NCBI RefSeq assembly: GCF_032854445.1
Contig: NC_088295.1
Span: forward strand, 28,447,385 to 28,511,384
Reading direction: 5' to 3'
Length of the DNA: 64,000 nt
Source: Liolophura sinensis
Lineage: Eukaryota > Mollusca > Polyplacophora > Chitonida > Chitonidae
The first letter of the stretch is position 1. Each line of letters opens with the position of its first letter. A program made the position numbers and the translations under genes. This document shows positions 42,301 through 57,300 of this stretch, piece by piece. The notes beneath the pieces are model-generated. The model was not told the DNA's origin. It saw only the letters and a program-made list of their open reading frames with translations, and did no database searches.

Positions 42301-45300
42301 GCAATGAATGATTAAAATAGATCTATAATCATCTGGCCTTAATTAAGATGCAAATAACCGTTAAGGTAGCTCTATTAACATTGATAACGATCTTAAAGCC
42401 ATCTAACCTTAATGAGGACCTCCCAGGGTCTGTAAATGTTCTCACTCTCCATGACCGGCTCTATCAGAGGTTCCCACACCCCTAGGTACTCGTTAAAGAA
42501 ACACATCTCCAGGTGAAACTCACCCGATATCTGAACCTGTCAGAAAAGCAATGCAAAGATGTTAAAAACCATGATAACATTACCTGACTATTTGTCACCC
42601 AACAACTAATACATTCATACTTAGGGCATACAGTACCACCAAAGGGATACCTTTTAATGTGTATTTGTGACCCAGGCCCAAATTGAACACTGCTGTCTAT
42701 TAATTTAAGAGAAATGCTTTACCAGTTTGCCCTCAAAATGCATTGCAATTACAGGAATGAACAATTTACTATAAAACCTAGATCAGAAAAGCTTTAGATG
42801 GTTAATTTCCCCTTTGCTTCAGATTATTAGGTCATGCAAAAGCCAGAATAGCCCAAAATGCCCATGTACAATGGACGTTCAAAATTCTGTAGTACCTTCC
42901 ATCACAGATGTGTATTTCACCATTTATTGTAAAGCAGGTGATCCACCTAGATGTCTAGAATAGAATGAATGCGCTAAACAAGCCAGATGATGTTTGGCTC
43001 AGATTTCAAAATATAATAACTTGCTTCTTGTCACCAAGCATTAAGTACTTCAAGTGCTGCAATATGTACAGAGAACAATTGTTCACATCCAGCTTACCTC
43101 TTTGGACCAATCTCTTATCTCTGTATCAAGGGACGTTCTCAAGCACAAGATTGGGACATGTGCATCCAGGTTCTGAACCTCAAAGAACACATTAACCTCT
43201 GTGATGTCTAACTTGAACACCTCAATAGGAGATTTGATCGGTTCAAAGGGTGATACAGGTTGCTCGTCAACTTCATCTGGAAGAAAAATGAAGCAAAAAC
43301 AACTGATCAAAACCACAAGGAAGAAAATTATGTAAATCCCATTTTAACTTCACATCTCGTGAATCTGAAATACTAAAAGTTTCTGTTTGTGTCATGTAAA
43401 AACATTTATTTCATTTTAGTTTATCTTTGGAAATTCTAAACAACTTCACAAATATGTAGCTTTAGTTAGTGTTTAACCAACCTATTCTCTCGAGCCATTT
43501 TGAAGATGTGACTGGTTTGACTCTCCAGAGATCTTCCTGAGATTGTTCCTCATCAGTGCTGCCCTCTGGAGGCGTTCTCTGAAACAGGAACAGACAACAA
43601 TGTAAGTACGTACCCTGCTCCCATAGCCCCAAAACTTGAAATAACATTTTCTATTTCAAGTCATTAACTCTTACAACACTGATCTCCTAGTAACGGCATA
43701 CAATGTAGTTCTGATAATGCTGTGAACATAGTGGTGCATTGTCGTAGACACCCAACCAACCTCAATATCAGACTGAGATTAGGACAAATTTTTCTTCCAT
43801 CCGTCTTCAATTACCCCATATCCCATCATACAAGAACTGTAAAATCAGCTAAAGGAGAAAAAAAAACATAAAAACAATGCCAAAATCAGATGAAAGAGCA
43901 TGAAAACTTATTGGAAATATGATCTTCAATATTTTCTTTGATTTTTTTTCTTTCAGGAGAAAAGGGTATTTAAAAAAAAATTTTGTTTGGGATCATGTCT
44001 TGGAAAATATCTACTTTGTACAATAATATTCTAAACAACCTAATGCATTAAATTGAATTATGTTTATGAATATATTAAATATATAAATGTCATCAAAACC
44101 CAAGCTGAACACATTTGTTGGCTGAAAACTGTATTACATTCTCATTTATAACATTATTATGCAAAAGAAAATATATACCATGAGATGGTCTCAAATATCG
44201 CCAATAAAAAAAATTTCCAGTGTCTATTTCTCTTAAAAAAAAAAAAAAAAAAAGGCCACAATTACAACTAATTTTTCACCATCTTTAATATGTTCCAGTA
44301 TAATGAAAATATTCTGTTACTGAATATGTTTCTAATTCTAACACATCTGTCACATGCCTACTATGTTTAGACGTTGACTGCATATATCGAACTGTAATGT
44401 ATAAGCAGTGACTTTTTTCATGCGACCCAACATTGTTGTCGAAGAGTAATGTCATAGTGTTCAGCAGGGTTGTTCCTACCGCAGGGAGGATAAGTTGGTA
44501 TGGCACCCAATTTAAACATATGGAAACCAATTATATGACGTTATCAACATGAAGCCGTGTGATCTATATGTAAGTCAACATGTTTAACTTGAGGGAAGAT
44601 TACCTACCTTCTCTGACAGATCTGTGTATACTTAGCAACCACGAAGTGTAAACAATGAAAAGCAACAGCTAAATTCTATGAATATATATTTATTTCAGTT
44701 TTTCATGAAATCTTGACGTTCAGTCAAAAACGCCCAGTATTTGTCATTTTATGTGTCTTTGCCAGCGCCCACATAAAAACTGTAAATCTATTTCCGATGT
44801 TTGGCATGGCACACTGGGAGCACAAATATCAATAACAGTTTACCGGGTCCAATCACTACTGTTGACTGCTGTAGCTTCTTGTGTATCACTTGTTAGCTCA
44901 ATATCCCGTTCAAGATTGCCGTCTGTCGAAATTTAGAAATGTGTGAAACTCATCCAACAGCCAGCTTGGACATATCACCTGCCAAATGTAGTATTCTCTT
45001 TGGTTCTCGACATGTGGACCCTGCAGTTCTTTTAGTGGACCCTTCCATGGAGCGATCACGGCAAGAGAAGTGTAATCAGCATAAAGGGGTGAATAGGTAT
45101 CAGTTTGAAAATTGAAAGGGTGTAAAAACTGAAAATAAGGGTAAAATACATGTGAATGGGTGATGTGTTAGAATGGAAATAATGGCTTCATTCACCACAC
45201 ATGTTGTGATAACTGCAGTAAAGCAAGGAAATGTCCACTGCTTTTGGACAAGGCAGCAGGAAAGAATGAAGACATTATTTCTTAATTAATAAACTTTTCA

Positions 45301-48300
45301 ATAAGCACTGAATTTACCTGTTCCTTTGGCCACTGTAGTACTGTTAACACCTCCAGGAGAAGCCTTATGATTGGTGCAGATAGGTGGATGTCAAACTTGG
45401 TCAGCAGAGCGTTCATCTCCAGCCTATTTTTCTCTGGTCTAAACACTCGGCTAAATTCCACATTGCATGGTAGTATAATCTAAAACAAGCATTGGGCAAT
45501 TATAAGTTAGATGTCCATGCAGGTATACGGTATCTTACTCATCCCTAATTATGTATATCCTTACATCTTAAACCTATGGCAAGTTTTCAAATAATAATCA
45601 TCCATATCAATGTAAAATTTTACACCACAAGGTCCATTATTTGGCAAAAATGTCAGGATAATTTAAATCTCTGTTTAAATTGGATCATTTCATTTGTAAG
45701 GTGAGTGTTGATTTCTGCAAAGAGATGCATGGCAAGTTTGAGGCAAGTCACGACTATTATATAATAGGGTCATTCTTAAATGGGTTAGCTAGTGACCTCC
45801 CATTGGTCTACCGTAATTCCTCAACTGTTTTGCATATACAAGAGCAACTTTCAGTGCATTTATGCACTTTTATCATTTGATTTTGGCGATAAAATTGCAC
45901 TGGATGAATTGCGCAGTTCCAGGGCTTCATAAAAAATATACTTTTATCAGTCACTGAATAATGCTTTCAGCATATACTCGAATAAACACCTTGCAAACAT
46001 GCAAAATGGTTGAAGAATTACGGTATATACCTTGGCTGAGCTTTGGTCTCCTCTTCCATACACACAAGATATCATCTCCAGGCCCTCCAGCTTAGCAGCC
46101 AGGTGCTCCACACAACCATGATTGCCGTATTCCATGTCTATGTCAGCCTACAGTAACAAGCAATGCATGTACCAAATCAGATAATATACATTATCTTCTA
46201 GATGATACTACATGTATATGTGTACTTTAACTAACCTCAAGATTACAGATGTATACACACAAATCTCTTGAACAGCAAAATCACACAGGAGCCTAAAACT
46301 TATGATGTAACCTAGGAACTATGTACTCACACTGTCATATATGAAATCTCATAAGAAACATACCTTACATGTAGGCGACTTTTTACCAAATCATTTCAGT
46401 AAAAAACATAAACAACTGATAAATTTCATGAAACAAGGATAATAATTACACGAAGACACCAGAGTGTCAGATCTGTACAAAATATTAAAAGATAAAAGGT
46501 TTTAAGACCTTGGTAAACAAGCTACTTTTAAAGTGTTTACATTTGAGTAGAAATATATAGAACTTACAAATGTAGCAAATTGATCTATAGGGTGGGTGGA
46601 AGGGGTGGAGTGTCACAAAATGAATCTGCGCACAAAATCGAACAATACTTACCTCAGTTATTGCATAAAAATGAAAGACAAATGAGAACCAAAAATATCC
46701 AAAACTTATGCACCAATCAGGCTGGTATTTAAATTTCATTTGATGTTCAACAAATTTTTGCAGTTTATTTTGTGTGGTTTTTCTATGCAAACAAAACCTT
46801 TCCAAATGGACAGACAGACAGACAAAGGAGCAGACTGAAAGTAATACCCAGCACATTTGCTGAAGAAAGGAAAAAAACAGAAACAATGCATGTTTACCCG
46901 TAGCACCAAAACTTGACTGTATTTGACAGTTGGTTCAGCAAAGAGGACTATCTCTGGTTTCTTTATCTTCCCGTACAGCGTGAAGGAAGACTCAAAGTTC
47001 TCCTGTCTCTCCGTCTCTTCCTCGTTAGCCTCTGTGTGCGACAGGCTGCGCAGGAAAGTACGTGTCACTTCTGTTTCCGTCTTTGGTGGGATGGCTTCAC
47101 TAACGAACTGTGTCAGAAGCTGTATGTATGGTATGTTCAGGTTCAACCGAAACTGTTCTACTTTAAAGTCAACTGCAAAAACACATGAACAAAACATAGC
47201 TGTAGACATACAGAACTTATGATGTACATTTTGGAAACCCACTTGACGCAAAGATTTATTTGATTAGGACTTAAGGCCGTAGATATTAAACATTTCACTA
47301 CATACAGGTGGTGAGGTTTACAGTTGAGGGAAACCTGAAAACCTCCAATTTAAATCCACAGAGCACACAACCTCTTTAGTCAAGGGTCAACTCAAGAATT
47401 ACCCAAATGAGTTATCAAGGGCCCCTTAAGTTATATATTACTTTGGAAAGATATATATATTTATTTTTTTATATAACAAATTAATAAACTAAATGCCATT
47501 AATATAAACAGACGGAGAGAAAGTTTTGCTGTTTATTTATGCAAATATAGTAACTACCTTGAGTTCACTGTATTTAACAGATATCCATGACGTCATACCT
47601 TTGGTGACTCCATCATTGGTGACTTTGTACATGATGTCCACTACAGGGGCAGAATCACCGGCACCTGATTGGTTGGAGCGTTTCGGAAGCTGCTGTATTA
47701 TTCTAGAAGAAACAAGATATAAACTTGTCAATCAATACATGCTAGATAGTCCATGATATGGCTAAGAGAAATATGTTAACAACATGAGGTGAGGGAGATA
47801 ATCAAGTCAAAAGCATTTTCTGAAGCATCTAAAAACTTGTAGGGGCAGGAGTTTGCACAAATTTATTAACTTTACTACTACATGTACTTAATTTTATGTG
47901 AAAAAAAAACACTGCATTCAGATTCCGTCACCTGACGATTCCATAAACTTAACTCAACAAATATTCAGATACTCTGATAAATAATAACAATTATTGCACG
48001 TTGAATAGGATTTCAAAATAAGGCAGAGTTAAAATGACTAACTTTTTGACAACAATTTCACTATTTGGTCGACTGTCTTCCATGGAAATGGTTTGCAGCT
48101 GAAAATTTGCCATCATAGCTCCATCTCCGTGTCGATTGGCTGAAACCTCCATTTTCCGCATCTCAAATTTAGACAAGAGCCAGGTATTGCTTGAAAATGG
48201 CTCATCATCAGGCTGAAAATGGAAATAAAGAAGTTATAACACTAGTCTATTCAATCTGGACATACCTAGGTTAACAACTTTCACGCCATCAATAATTCCA

Positions 48301-51300
48301 CCTTTGTTACACAGAGAAAAAAAAAAAAAAATGAAATTAACTACATTTACCTAATTTTGTTGTTTAGATTTTCCTCTAATCATTCAGGCATGAAATAGCC
48401 CTTGAAAGTACAGTCAGTATCCGTTGGGGCTCACAGTCGATGATAGATGACGTAATCAATTGTGGCTAACAGTCAACGCCACATGACGTAATCAGTAGTG
48501 GCCAACAGTTGATGACAGATGACGTAATCAGTAGTGGCTCAGAGTCAATGACAGATGACGTAATCAATTGTGGCTAACAGTCGACGACAGATGACGTAAT
48601 CAGTTGTGGCTAACAGTTGACGACAGATGACGTACTCATTTATGGCTAACAGTCAATAACAGATGACGTAATCAGTTGTGGCTAACAGTTGACAACGGAT
48701 GACGTACTCATTTGTGGCCAACAGTTGACGACAGACGACATAATCATTTGTGGCTAACAGCCAATGCCAGATGACGTAATCAGTTGTGGCTAACAGTCGA
48801 CGACATATGACGTAATCAGTTGTGGCTAACAGTCGACGACAGATGACGTAATCAGTAGTGGCTAACAGTCATTAACAGATAACATAATGTGTTTTTGAAT
48901 GGCATAGCATCAGGCAAAACTGAAAAAGACGGAAAAATTGCATTTTTTTGCATTCATCCAAGACTTGCAAGTGGGCTATAATTTAGGTAAGTATTTCTAA
49001 TAATTTGCCCCTTCTTTCAAAATCAACTGGCTTTGAAACAGGGTGAGAGTGTTAAAAAGATACTGACCAGATTAAGGTCTTGGTGTTCATCATAGAGAAT
49101 GACAGCCATCCCTTGTAAAGTCAGCCCAACACTGACAGCTGGAGTGGCAGGTTTCTCCGTTGTCACAACAATCCGATGTTCCACCACAGGTGTGGCTGAA
49201 CCCACACTGCCAGAGGGAACCACTATGTCCTTTGGGGCTTCTACAACTCCAGCTGAAAAAGAAAACAAAAGACATTTTCATTCTTGGTAAATTTGTGTCT
49301 ATTTGTGTTTATAAGCTTCAAGTTTAAAGTCGTTTGCAATCTTCTTTCAATCACATCGTCGCACTATCCCATTAACTCTGAACGCCAAGTGAAGAATCTA
49401 CAAGTTTCTCTTTTAAGGTCTTACGTGTGACCAGACCCAGGATTAATCCTGGATCTATCACTCCTGAGGAGATCAATCCAAGACAAACACTCAAGACTTG
49501 TTACTTTCATTTATGTGGCCTTGAGAAAATGTCGAAGAATTGCAGAGCTGGAGAAGTTGTTGTGATGCAATGTAGGTGGAGAACTTACCTGGAGAACTCT
49601 GCGGGGCCCCTTCATTGAGGTTCTCTTCCCAAATGCCCATCAACAGGCGGACATCACTGGGCATGAGGTTAATCTGATAAAACAGGTGTACAGAGGAAAT
49701 CTTAGCCTGCATCAACACGAAAAACTTTGTCCTTTACTGATAATTATTTGTCTTTAGTCAAACAATGTACAGGTTATATTTTTACTCAATGTATTTGCAA
49801 AACCATGAATAGCACAGCACAATATAACTAAATACAATAAGCAAACTGAAAAACAAAGACATACTGTAAATGAAACAGTGATGTCTGAATCTCACCTTAA
49901 TCATTTCTAGATGAGCAGCAATATCAATTGAGACATCAGCTACCACTGGGTGCATGGCTTTCTTGGTGTCTGCCTTAAAGCTGATTGGCTCCAGCACATT
50001 GTGACGGACTTGCAGAGAGTCATCTGTCATGGACATGTTCACACTGGTCAAAAAGACAGGAATGACAATGAAGAGGGAATAAAATGAGTATGACAAACTT
50101 TGAAACTTTGAGACTTAACTTTAATGCTCATTTATCACTGGCTTTTTGAAAGAACATGTCAACGGTGTGTATATAATGAACAGAACTTCAACTGCTCCTA
50201 CAAGATTGTTTATTAAATTTTTCTCTGAAATATGGCAAAGCATCATTTAATATCAAACCCGTCATACATACATGTTGTTAGAGGCAAAAGATACAAGTAG
50301 ATGTACACACATCACTTTCACAAAGCCTCTTAAAGCATTGTGAAGTGGCATTATTTTACCTTGATGCATGCAGAGAGTCCAGATTCATGTAGAAATGATT
50401 CCATTCTTGTTTGAGGTCACCACCAAGTTCCTCCCACTCAAAGTAGTTCCTGATGCTCAGATCGCCCAGTTTGACCATGAGCAGGTCAGGTGACTGAGAG
50501 CTCTGAGGCACAAGTACTGTAGGTGTGCGGATATCCACGATTAGCTGAATGCGCTTGTTCTCACTCTCAATAGACTCCACCTACAATACAACAACAACAA
50601 CACCTCACACACATATCATAGGTTCTTTGTAGAACACATATTAAAACAGAACTGAACCCTGTTGCCACAAATTAAGACACGTTTTAAGAGGGAACACATG
50701 CGTATCAAAGCTTCAGCAATTATTTGCAGGCAATTATGTTATTTTGTAGCTCATCATATTAGCACATTATGGAAGCATTCATGTATCTACACATACAAGT
50801 ACATACAACAAGAATAAGTTATTTTGTAACTCATCTGCGCCTACTTGTATGAAGCCCACTTAAAGTTACAAATATGTAATGGCCATGACAAAGTAATGCC
50901 TACTTTGCTGGTTCCTGTGGTAGTTATGTCCTCTTAACGTTACAAGGGCTTCATACAAGTGGGCCCTAGTTGGTAAATCATAAGCTTTCATGTATTAGAC
51001 AATTCACACAAATTATCACAACAACAAATACAAAGTGCTAGATAAATTTTAATTATATCCAAGTTGTAAATGTTTCACATTAACAATCTAATACTGGACT
51101 TCAACAACATCTCCACTTGGTTCATGGTGACAAATCTCCATGTTACCACTTCTGCCCTTATGTGGTGTTTTACACCATGATGCAGTGAAGATTATATGAC
51201 TTTTCTGACAATGGCCAGGTTCATCGGTGGAGAAAACCGAAAACCTCCACAGCCACAGCCAAGCTACACCAGAAGAGGAATTCAAAGGTACTGCCTCATT

Positions 51301-54300
51301 ATTCCGAAATTAGTCTTTAGAATTAGAAATTTGTTTTGTTATATAACCAATTCCTAAGTACAGACAGCACTGCCCCACCATAAGAACATTGGGACTGCAG
51401 GGTTGAAGGAGATACAGGAGAGAAAAATGTCTATATCAAGTACATTACAGGAGGAATTAACTTGTCCTAAGCATATGAAGTGACGCAGGTGTGTGCCATG
51501 CTGTATACAGGTTGAATGGGAAAGTAAAGGCAAATGCTTTCTCTTTGGGACAAGACTTGTAAATATGTGCTACTATTTTGGAAAATTCTGAAAATTAAGG
51601 AGCAGCAGTGATATGCAGGGTATACAGGCTGAATGTAAGAATTTTTCCTAAGATTTAACTGGGGTAGGTAGATGGTGAGAACACGAAGATGTTTTCATGG
51701 GATGTGGGAGAACGGGGAGGGGAGGGGGAGTTAAAAAGTGAGCTTTTTAACATAACATTACCGGGTCTTGCATCTGTTCAGGTAAAAATTAGAAGGTAAT
51801 AAAATTATGGGATGTGTATACAATGCACAATAAGTCTGTGCTACAATGTTAATGGTACAAAAGGTGTCACACTAGGTTAACATCAAATAAATGACCACGA
51901 ATACATGTACGTGTACATAAAACATATACCAATAACCAACGTTACAAAATCAGGAGTACGGAATGTATGTTAGAATCACCTGTGCTTGTAATGTGGACAT
52001 GTCCACCGAATTATCCTTAGCCCAAGTTGGGCAACTATGTCATTTCGCTTTCATTTTAACAACATGTACAGCGACACATCTATTTAACAAATACATAACT
52101 AGTAATTTTAACAAATACATAAGCAGTAATATTAACAAATACATAACCAGTAATATTAACAAATACAATATATTTTTTAAAATTGTACCATACGTAATTC
52201 CACAAAATATGCTCAAGTCACTGACAAATAAAAGTATATGTGTTGGAAAGGAATGCAATCTAAAATCTTTTTTCTATTTTACCGAGATTAATGTGATCAA
52301 TTACTCTGATGATTTAATTTGAGATCAACCTGGTCCTTGCTTGACATATTCTTTACCTGTTTCTGAACTGTCTCCAGGGCAGCCGTTTTATAGGCCTCTG
52401 TGACCTCTGGGTTCAGGAAGGGGTCAAAGAACCTCTGAAATACACATATAATTCAGTAGCTCTGTCATTTTCAGACCATATCACCACTTGGTGAATCATC
52501 ATCTATATTAGTATGGAAGATGAAGAACACTTTTGATACCAACAGAAGAATTCCAGCATCACATGCTGGCTTTAACTATAATATTCTTTTCTCTTTCTAT
52601 TATACATCAGGGGGCTGTGGTGGTTAGCATGACAGCATGGACATTCTAGCTGGCCATTGTTCTTGAGTACAAGCGTAAAACACCAATCAAATAAATAAAT
52701 AAATACAAATCATTATTCACATCCATGAGGTAAGAGGAAAAATTGAACTGTATGAGTTTCTCAAAAACTACCTTACAATCTTGAATATTAGTAATTAATT
52801 ATCCCTTAGAACTAGAGTACTTGACACTTCTTAGAACTAGAGTACTTGACACATTCTTGAGAGCAGCAGGATATTTCAGATTTTTGAAACACTCTTACAA
52901 CCATGAAATAATCCAAACCATGCTCCAACAAATTATTTACAGCAATGTAATGTTCTACATTATTTGACACACTGGTCTGAGCAGTTATTTTAGATCATTT
53001 GACAAATTACTTTACAGGAAATATTCACATCAAGGAGTACCTTCAAAGTGAAATTTCCACCCAGTGGTCTGATGTAAACACTCCAAACTAACCAGTTTGT
53101 TCTGCATGTACACAGTTAAATGTATCAAAATGACAAAAACAGAGGAGCCAAGTTTGCTGCCTTACTGTGAAATCCCAGAGAACTTTGTTGAGAAAGACGA
53201 ACTGTAGTTTTCCAATCCGCAAGCGCAGGTTGTAGTCCAGTGCTGGCAGGACAGGAGTATTGGCCAGTCCATGTGACTTGGACTTCTTATACATCACAAA
53301 CTAATGGAAGACACACACACACACAAAAGAATCATTAAACAAATGTAGTACTGTATTTCACCTGAAGTTTGGTACATAAAAATGCACTTTTAGAAGCACA
53401 AGAAAGCCTTATACACATGCTTCTTTGTATGTCAAGACTGACGTGTTTTTAACAGAAAACTTAATCAACTTTCCCCCCAAAAAACTTTTGGGTGGCCCAC
53501 TAAGGAGGATGAATCGAGCAGAATCAAGGAAAATTGCTAAACTTGAAATAGGATAATTTGTGCCGCAGCATTGAATAGATCTCAGTTCAGGGATACTTTT
53601 GTTTTCAGTAGGTTACAACAGCTTAGTACCTTACACATAATGTAAAAGATTAGTAATGGAAGGTTTTAGTATGCTACATTCAGGACCAAAAGCAGAGTAT
53701 TAATGTTTTAGATAAAACAACTTTACACATGTACCTTAAGATCAAAGACACTGTCATCCTCAATCAGGAGAATCTATAAAAGAGATGAAAACAAAACCGA
53801 ATGCACGTATGGATATCAGTATATATGATGTACATTTAAGCAGGCAGAAAAAAACAGATTAAAAATCTATGGGTCCTTCCGGGCCAAATCGTCTATACTG
53901 CCTCAGTCAGGTTGGGTGTTAAACTCCATATTGAACAGATATACATGTAGGTTTGGCATCAAGTCAAGTATCTGGCATACACAGACTATCCTTGCAAACT
54001 CTAAATATTTGTTTTGTCGCCTGACTACTCAATATTTTACTTGTTTATTTAGAGAAAGTCCATCTGTAAACAACATGCTGTAACTGTCCAATTAATTAAG
54101 GACTATAATGTGCTAGTTGTGTTTTGTAGAGAAGGTCAAGGTCTTACATGGGGGAATATGGCACCCTCTCCACAGTCATCCAATGAGATCTCCTGTAGAC
54201 GACACCGCAGTATGCTGGCCTTAGGCTTCACCGTGAAAAGTCCCTCGAAACCTGACCAAAGAGAACACAAAATTTGCAAAGACAATTGGTGAGACACCCA

Positions 54301-57300
54301 TTTTCAGATTTTCACATACTGAGTGAATGGATTTGATAAGTCAATGTACTGCAGAGAGCTGTTTCATGAAGTGCTCACAGCATCACACTGTAGGTTTTGT
54401 TTACACAACATCCTAGAAAAAAGTTCAGAAGTCTAGAATGTAAATGGCGTTTCAGGGTCTCGGAAGTAAGCTCTTTCTAAACATGAATGCGTATTGTGAT
54501 AAAACAGCTTAAAAAATAAGTCCAGGTACATTTATATCTACTGGTGGAATCACCGTATATGTACATGGAACATTTATTAGTATACAGGTTGAAGATTTAC
54601 AATTACCATTAAAATGTTTTCAATTTATGTTATCTTACCTTTAACGTGCATCTCAGCCAGACACTTGTCTGTCTCGGTCAGTCGGAAGCTGATGTCATTC
54701 AGGTAGGTCACCACCTTGAGACTGGTTACATTGTGAGGGGTGGAGGAATCCACTGTAAGAGTCACGCATATTATGTAAAACTTCATAAGAATTAATATAA
54801 TAGCATAGTTATATTAATAGCATCACTGTACTCGTATGTTGCTGAAAAAAAAATCCCAAATCAAAAGTGCATATACACACACAGATGCACACCAAATATG
54901 CTAAAATCAATACCACAGGAACAGGCACACTGGTGACTCGTTTTGTCAGGATTCTGACATAAAATATTTATTCACTCATTTATGTGGTAGAACATTGGTT
55001 TATTATTTAATGAATGATTAGTGTGAACTTGTGGTTTGTATTTGAACATAAGCCTGCTGCCCAAATGCTTACCCTCATCTGTCACAGATACAAGTCTCTC
55101 AACTAATGAGGGTTTGTCCTTCTCGGAGGCCTCAGGCACAGAGGTCACAGTGCTTGTGCTAGTCTTCATCTCCAAGTTATGGAAGCTGGTGGCAAACACA
55201 AAAGACATGAAAGTCTCAACTGAAATGATAATAACTAAATGAACACATTAGCAAGTTAGACAATTCACTATACATCAATGTAAAATTTACAAAGTGGTAT
55301 ACATGTGAAAGGTACATGTATGATAATTCTGAAGATATATGTTACTGCTAACAGTCACAATGTTAAGAGACTAGGACCAGTTTCACAAAGATGTCGTACA
55401 TGTATGATAATCGCACATAAAGGACAAAGGTACAGTAACAGCGACGTACAAAATATCGTATGATAAATGCGCAATAAAACATTATAGTATGCCGCTTTGT
55501 GAAACTGGGCACAAGAAGAGCAAATTGTATCAACAACAACAGGTGACAGTGACTGTCATATGAAAAATCATAAAACAGGTGGCCATAAAGTTGTAAAGAT
55601 TCAATCCACAAGGGCTTTTTTTTCCTCAGAATTAAGGGTGTAAGGTTTGTGACTTCCGCTAAGAGAATCATCTTTCAAATACTTATTTTACCCCATTTTC
55701 TTGTCAGGATGACCATCATCTTACCTGTTCAACATATCCTGAACAAAAGTAATAAGGTAAAGAACAGCCGCTCTGTCAAAGGTAACAGCCAGCACATGGA
55801 ACCTGATGGCGATGGTCTGCTCCACACTGTTGTACACTCCCTCAAAATCAGGACATTCTTGTTTTACCTATATCAGTAAAAGACATTCCAGGTAAAAGGC
55901 ATAATATATCATCAGTCCTGTGCTTATAGATATAACATGTGAACTAATCTCTACCTGCAGACATCTGGGGCCCATGCTTCACAATACCTATAAAACATGT
56001 TGATCCAATCAAAACAATGAAATAATGAATAGAGTAGAAATGATTGGAAAATAAATCACAGAAGTGGAAATGCATGGTATTGAAGAGATCTATGTCTATG
56101 TCTGAATCAGATGACATATTCATGTAGACAAGGTTTACTGTTTTAAAAATAGTGGCCTCATACCTTCCTGTAGGTGACTGATATCAGGTCACTGTCTGAC
56201 TGAGAACTCAGCAGCTCCATATACTCTCCTGCAGAACCTGTAACACAGCAGTGTTAGGACAATATACCGTAGTTTAAGAAGGATACATTGAGTACTGACT
56301 AAATGGACACTGCTTTCTCAAATGAGTACACGCCACTGAGAATGGCAACTGTGCAAAACTATACGCTATATATTTTGAGGCTTATAATTCAGATGTGTTC
56401 AATGTGATTTATTCTGACAAAAATTTCTCGTCAAGAAAACTAATGTTCGTGGAAGAATTAATTTATTCAATGGTATTTAACATCATGCTCAAAATTTCCT
56501 TAGATTTAATTATTTATTTGATTGATGCTGAATGCCGTACTCAAGGATTTTTCACTTGTATGATTGTTATATGTCAGATATATGGGTTGAGGATATCAGG
56601 GTGCCCGAAGTATATGGTCAGTCCTGGACAGGTACCTGACAAGCCTACTGATCTAATGCAACAGCTGGAAAGATGAGTGCTGGATACAAACAGGCACAAA
56701 GGTCAGGCACTTGATAGTCAGTTTGGACTCAGAAACTAATACCACTAATATTTACACATGGAGGAAACCAAGAATTCATTTGTCACAGGCCCATTCGTTG
56801 CAACAACGACCCTTTAGCTGCTGTAGGATCTAACAAGGGCCGTTGGTTGCAGCATAACAAATATTAAGGGATTAAAGTAATATCAGGTGTATCAGGAAAA
56901 TGTACATGGGTAGTGACAACAAAACGTCGTAGCCAGAAGACACGGTATCCAGGTAATGGTGTTTCCATACCGGTGTGTATCTTGTCCACGAGCTGGAGTC
57001 CTCCCAGACTAGCATGAGCCACCAGACCATACACTGTGACGGCAGCATCCAAACAGACCCGGTTCAGACGAAACATGAGGTAGGGGTCCACATGACGTGC
57101 CATCTGAATCACAATCTCCCCCACCTGCACCCGTATCAGGATTTTACTGGTGTTAAATGGGGATGAGTGGTCATCTACCTCCTTTATCTCCCAAACACTG
57201 TAGAATGCCAGGAAAGGGAAATAATATTCATTCTACACAAGAGTGAAAGGCAAAATCTATCATATGAAAGTACTTAACTAGCAGTGACTCAGATGTTATA

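Noticed and set aside
46736-47251. 171-codon minus-strand open frame as a full exon
   Set aside because: Only 46898-47172 is supported by an AG acceptor, GTAAAC donor, matching phases and VPS13 similarity. The ends of the frame are intron.
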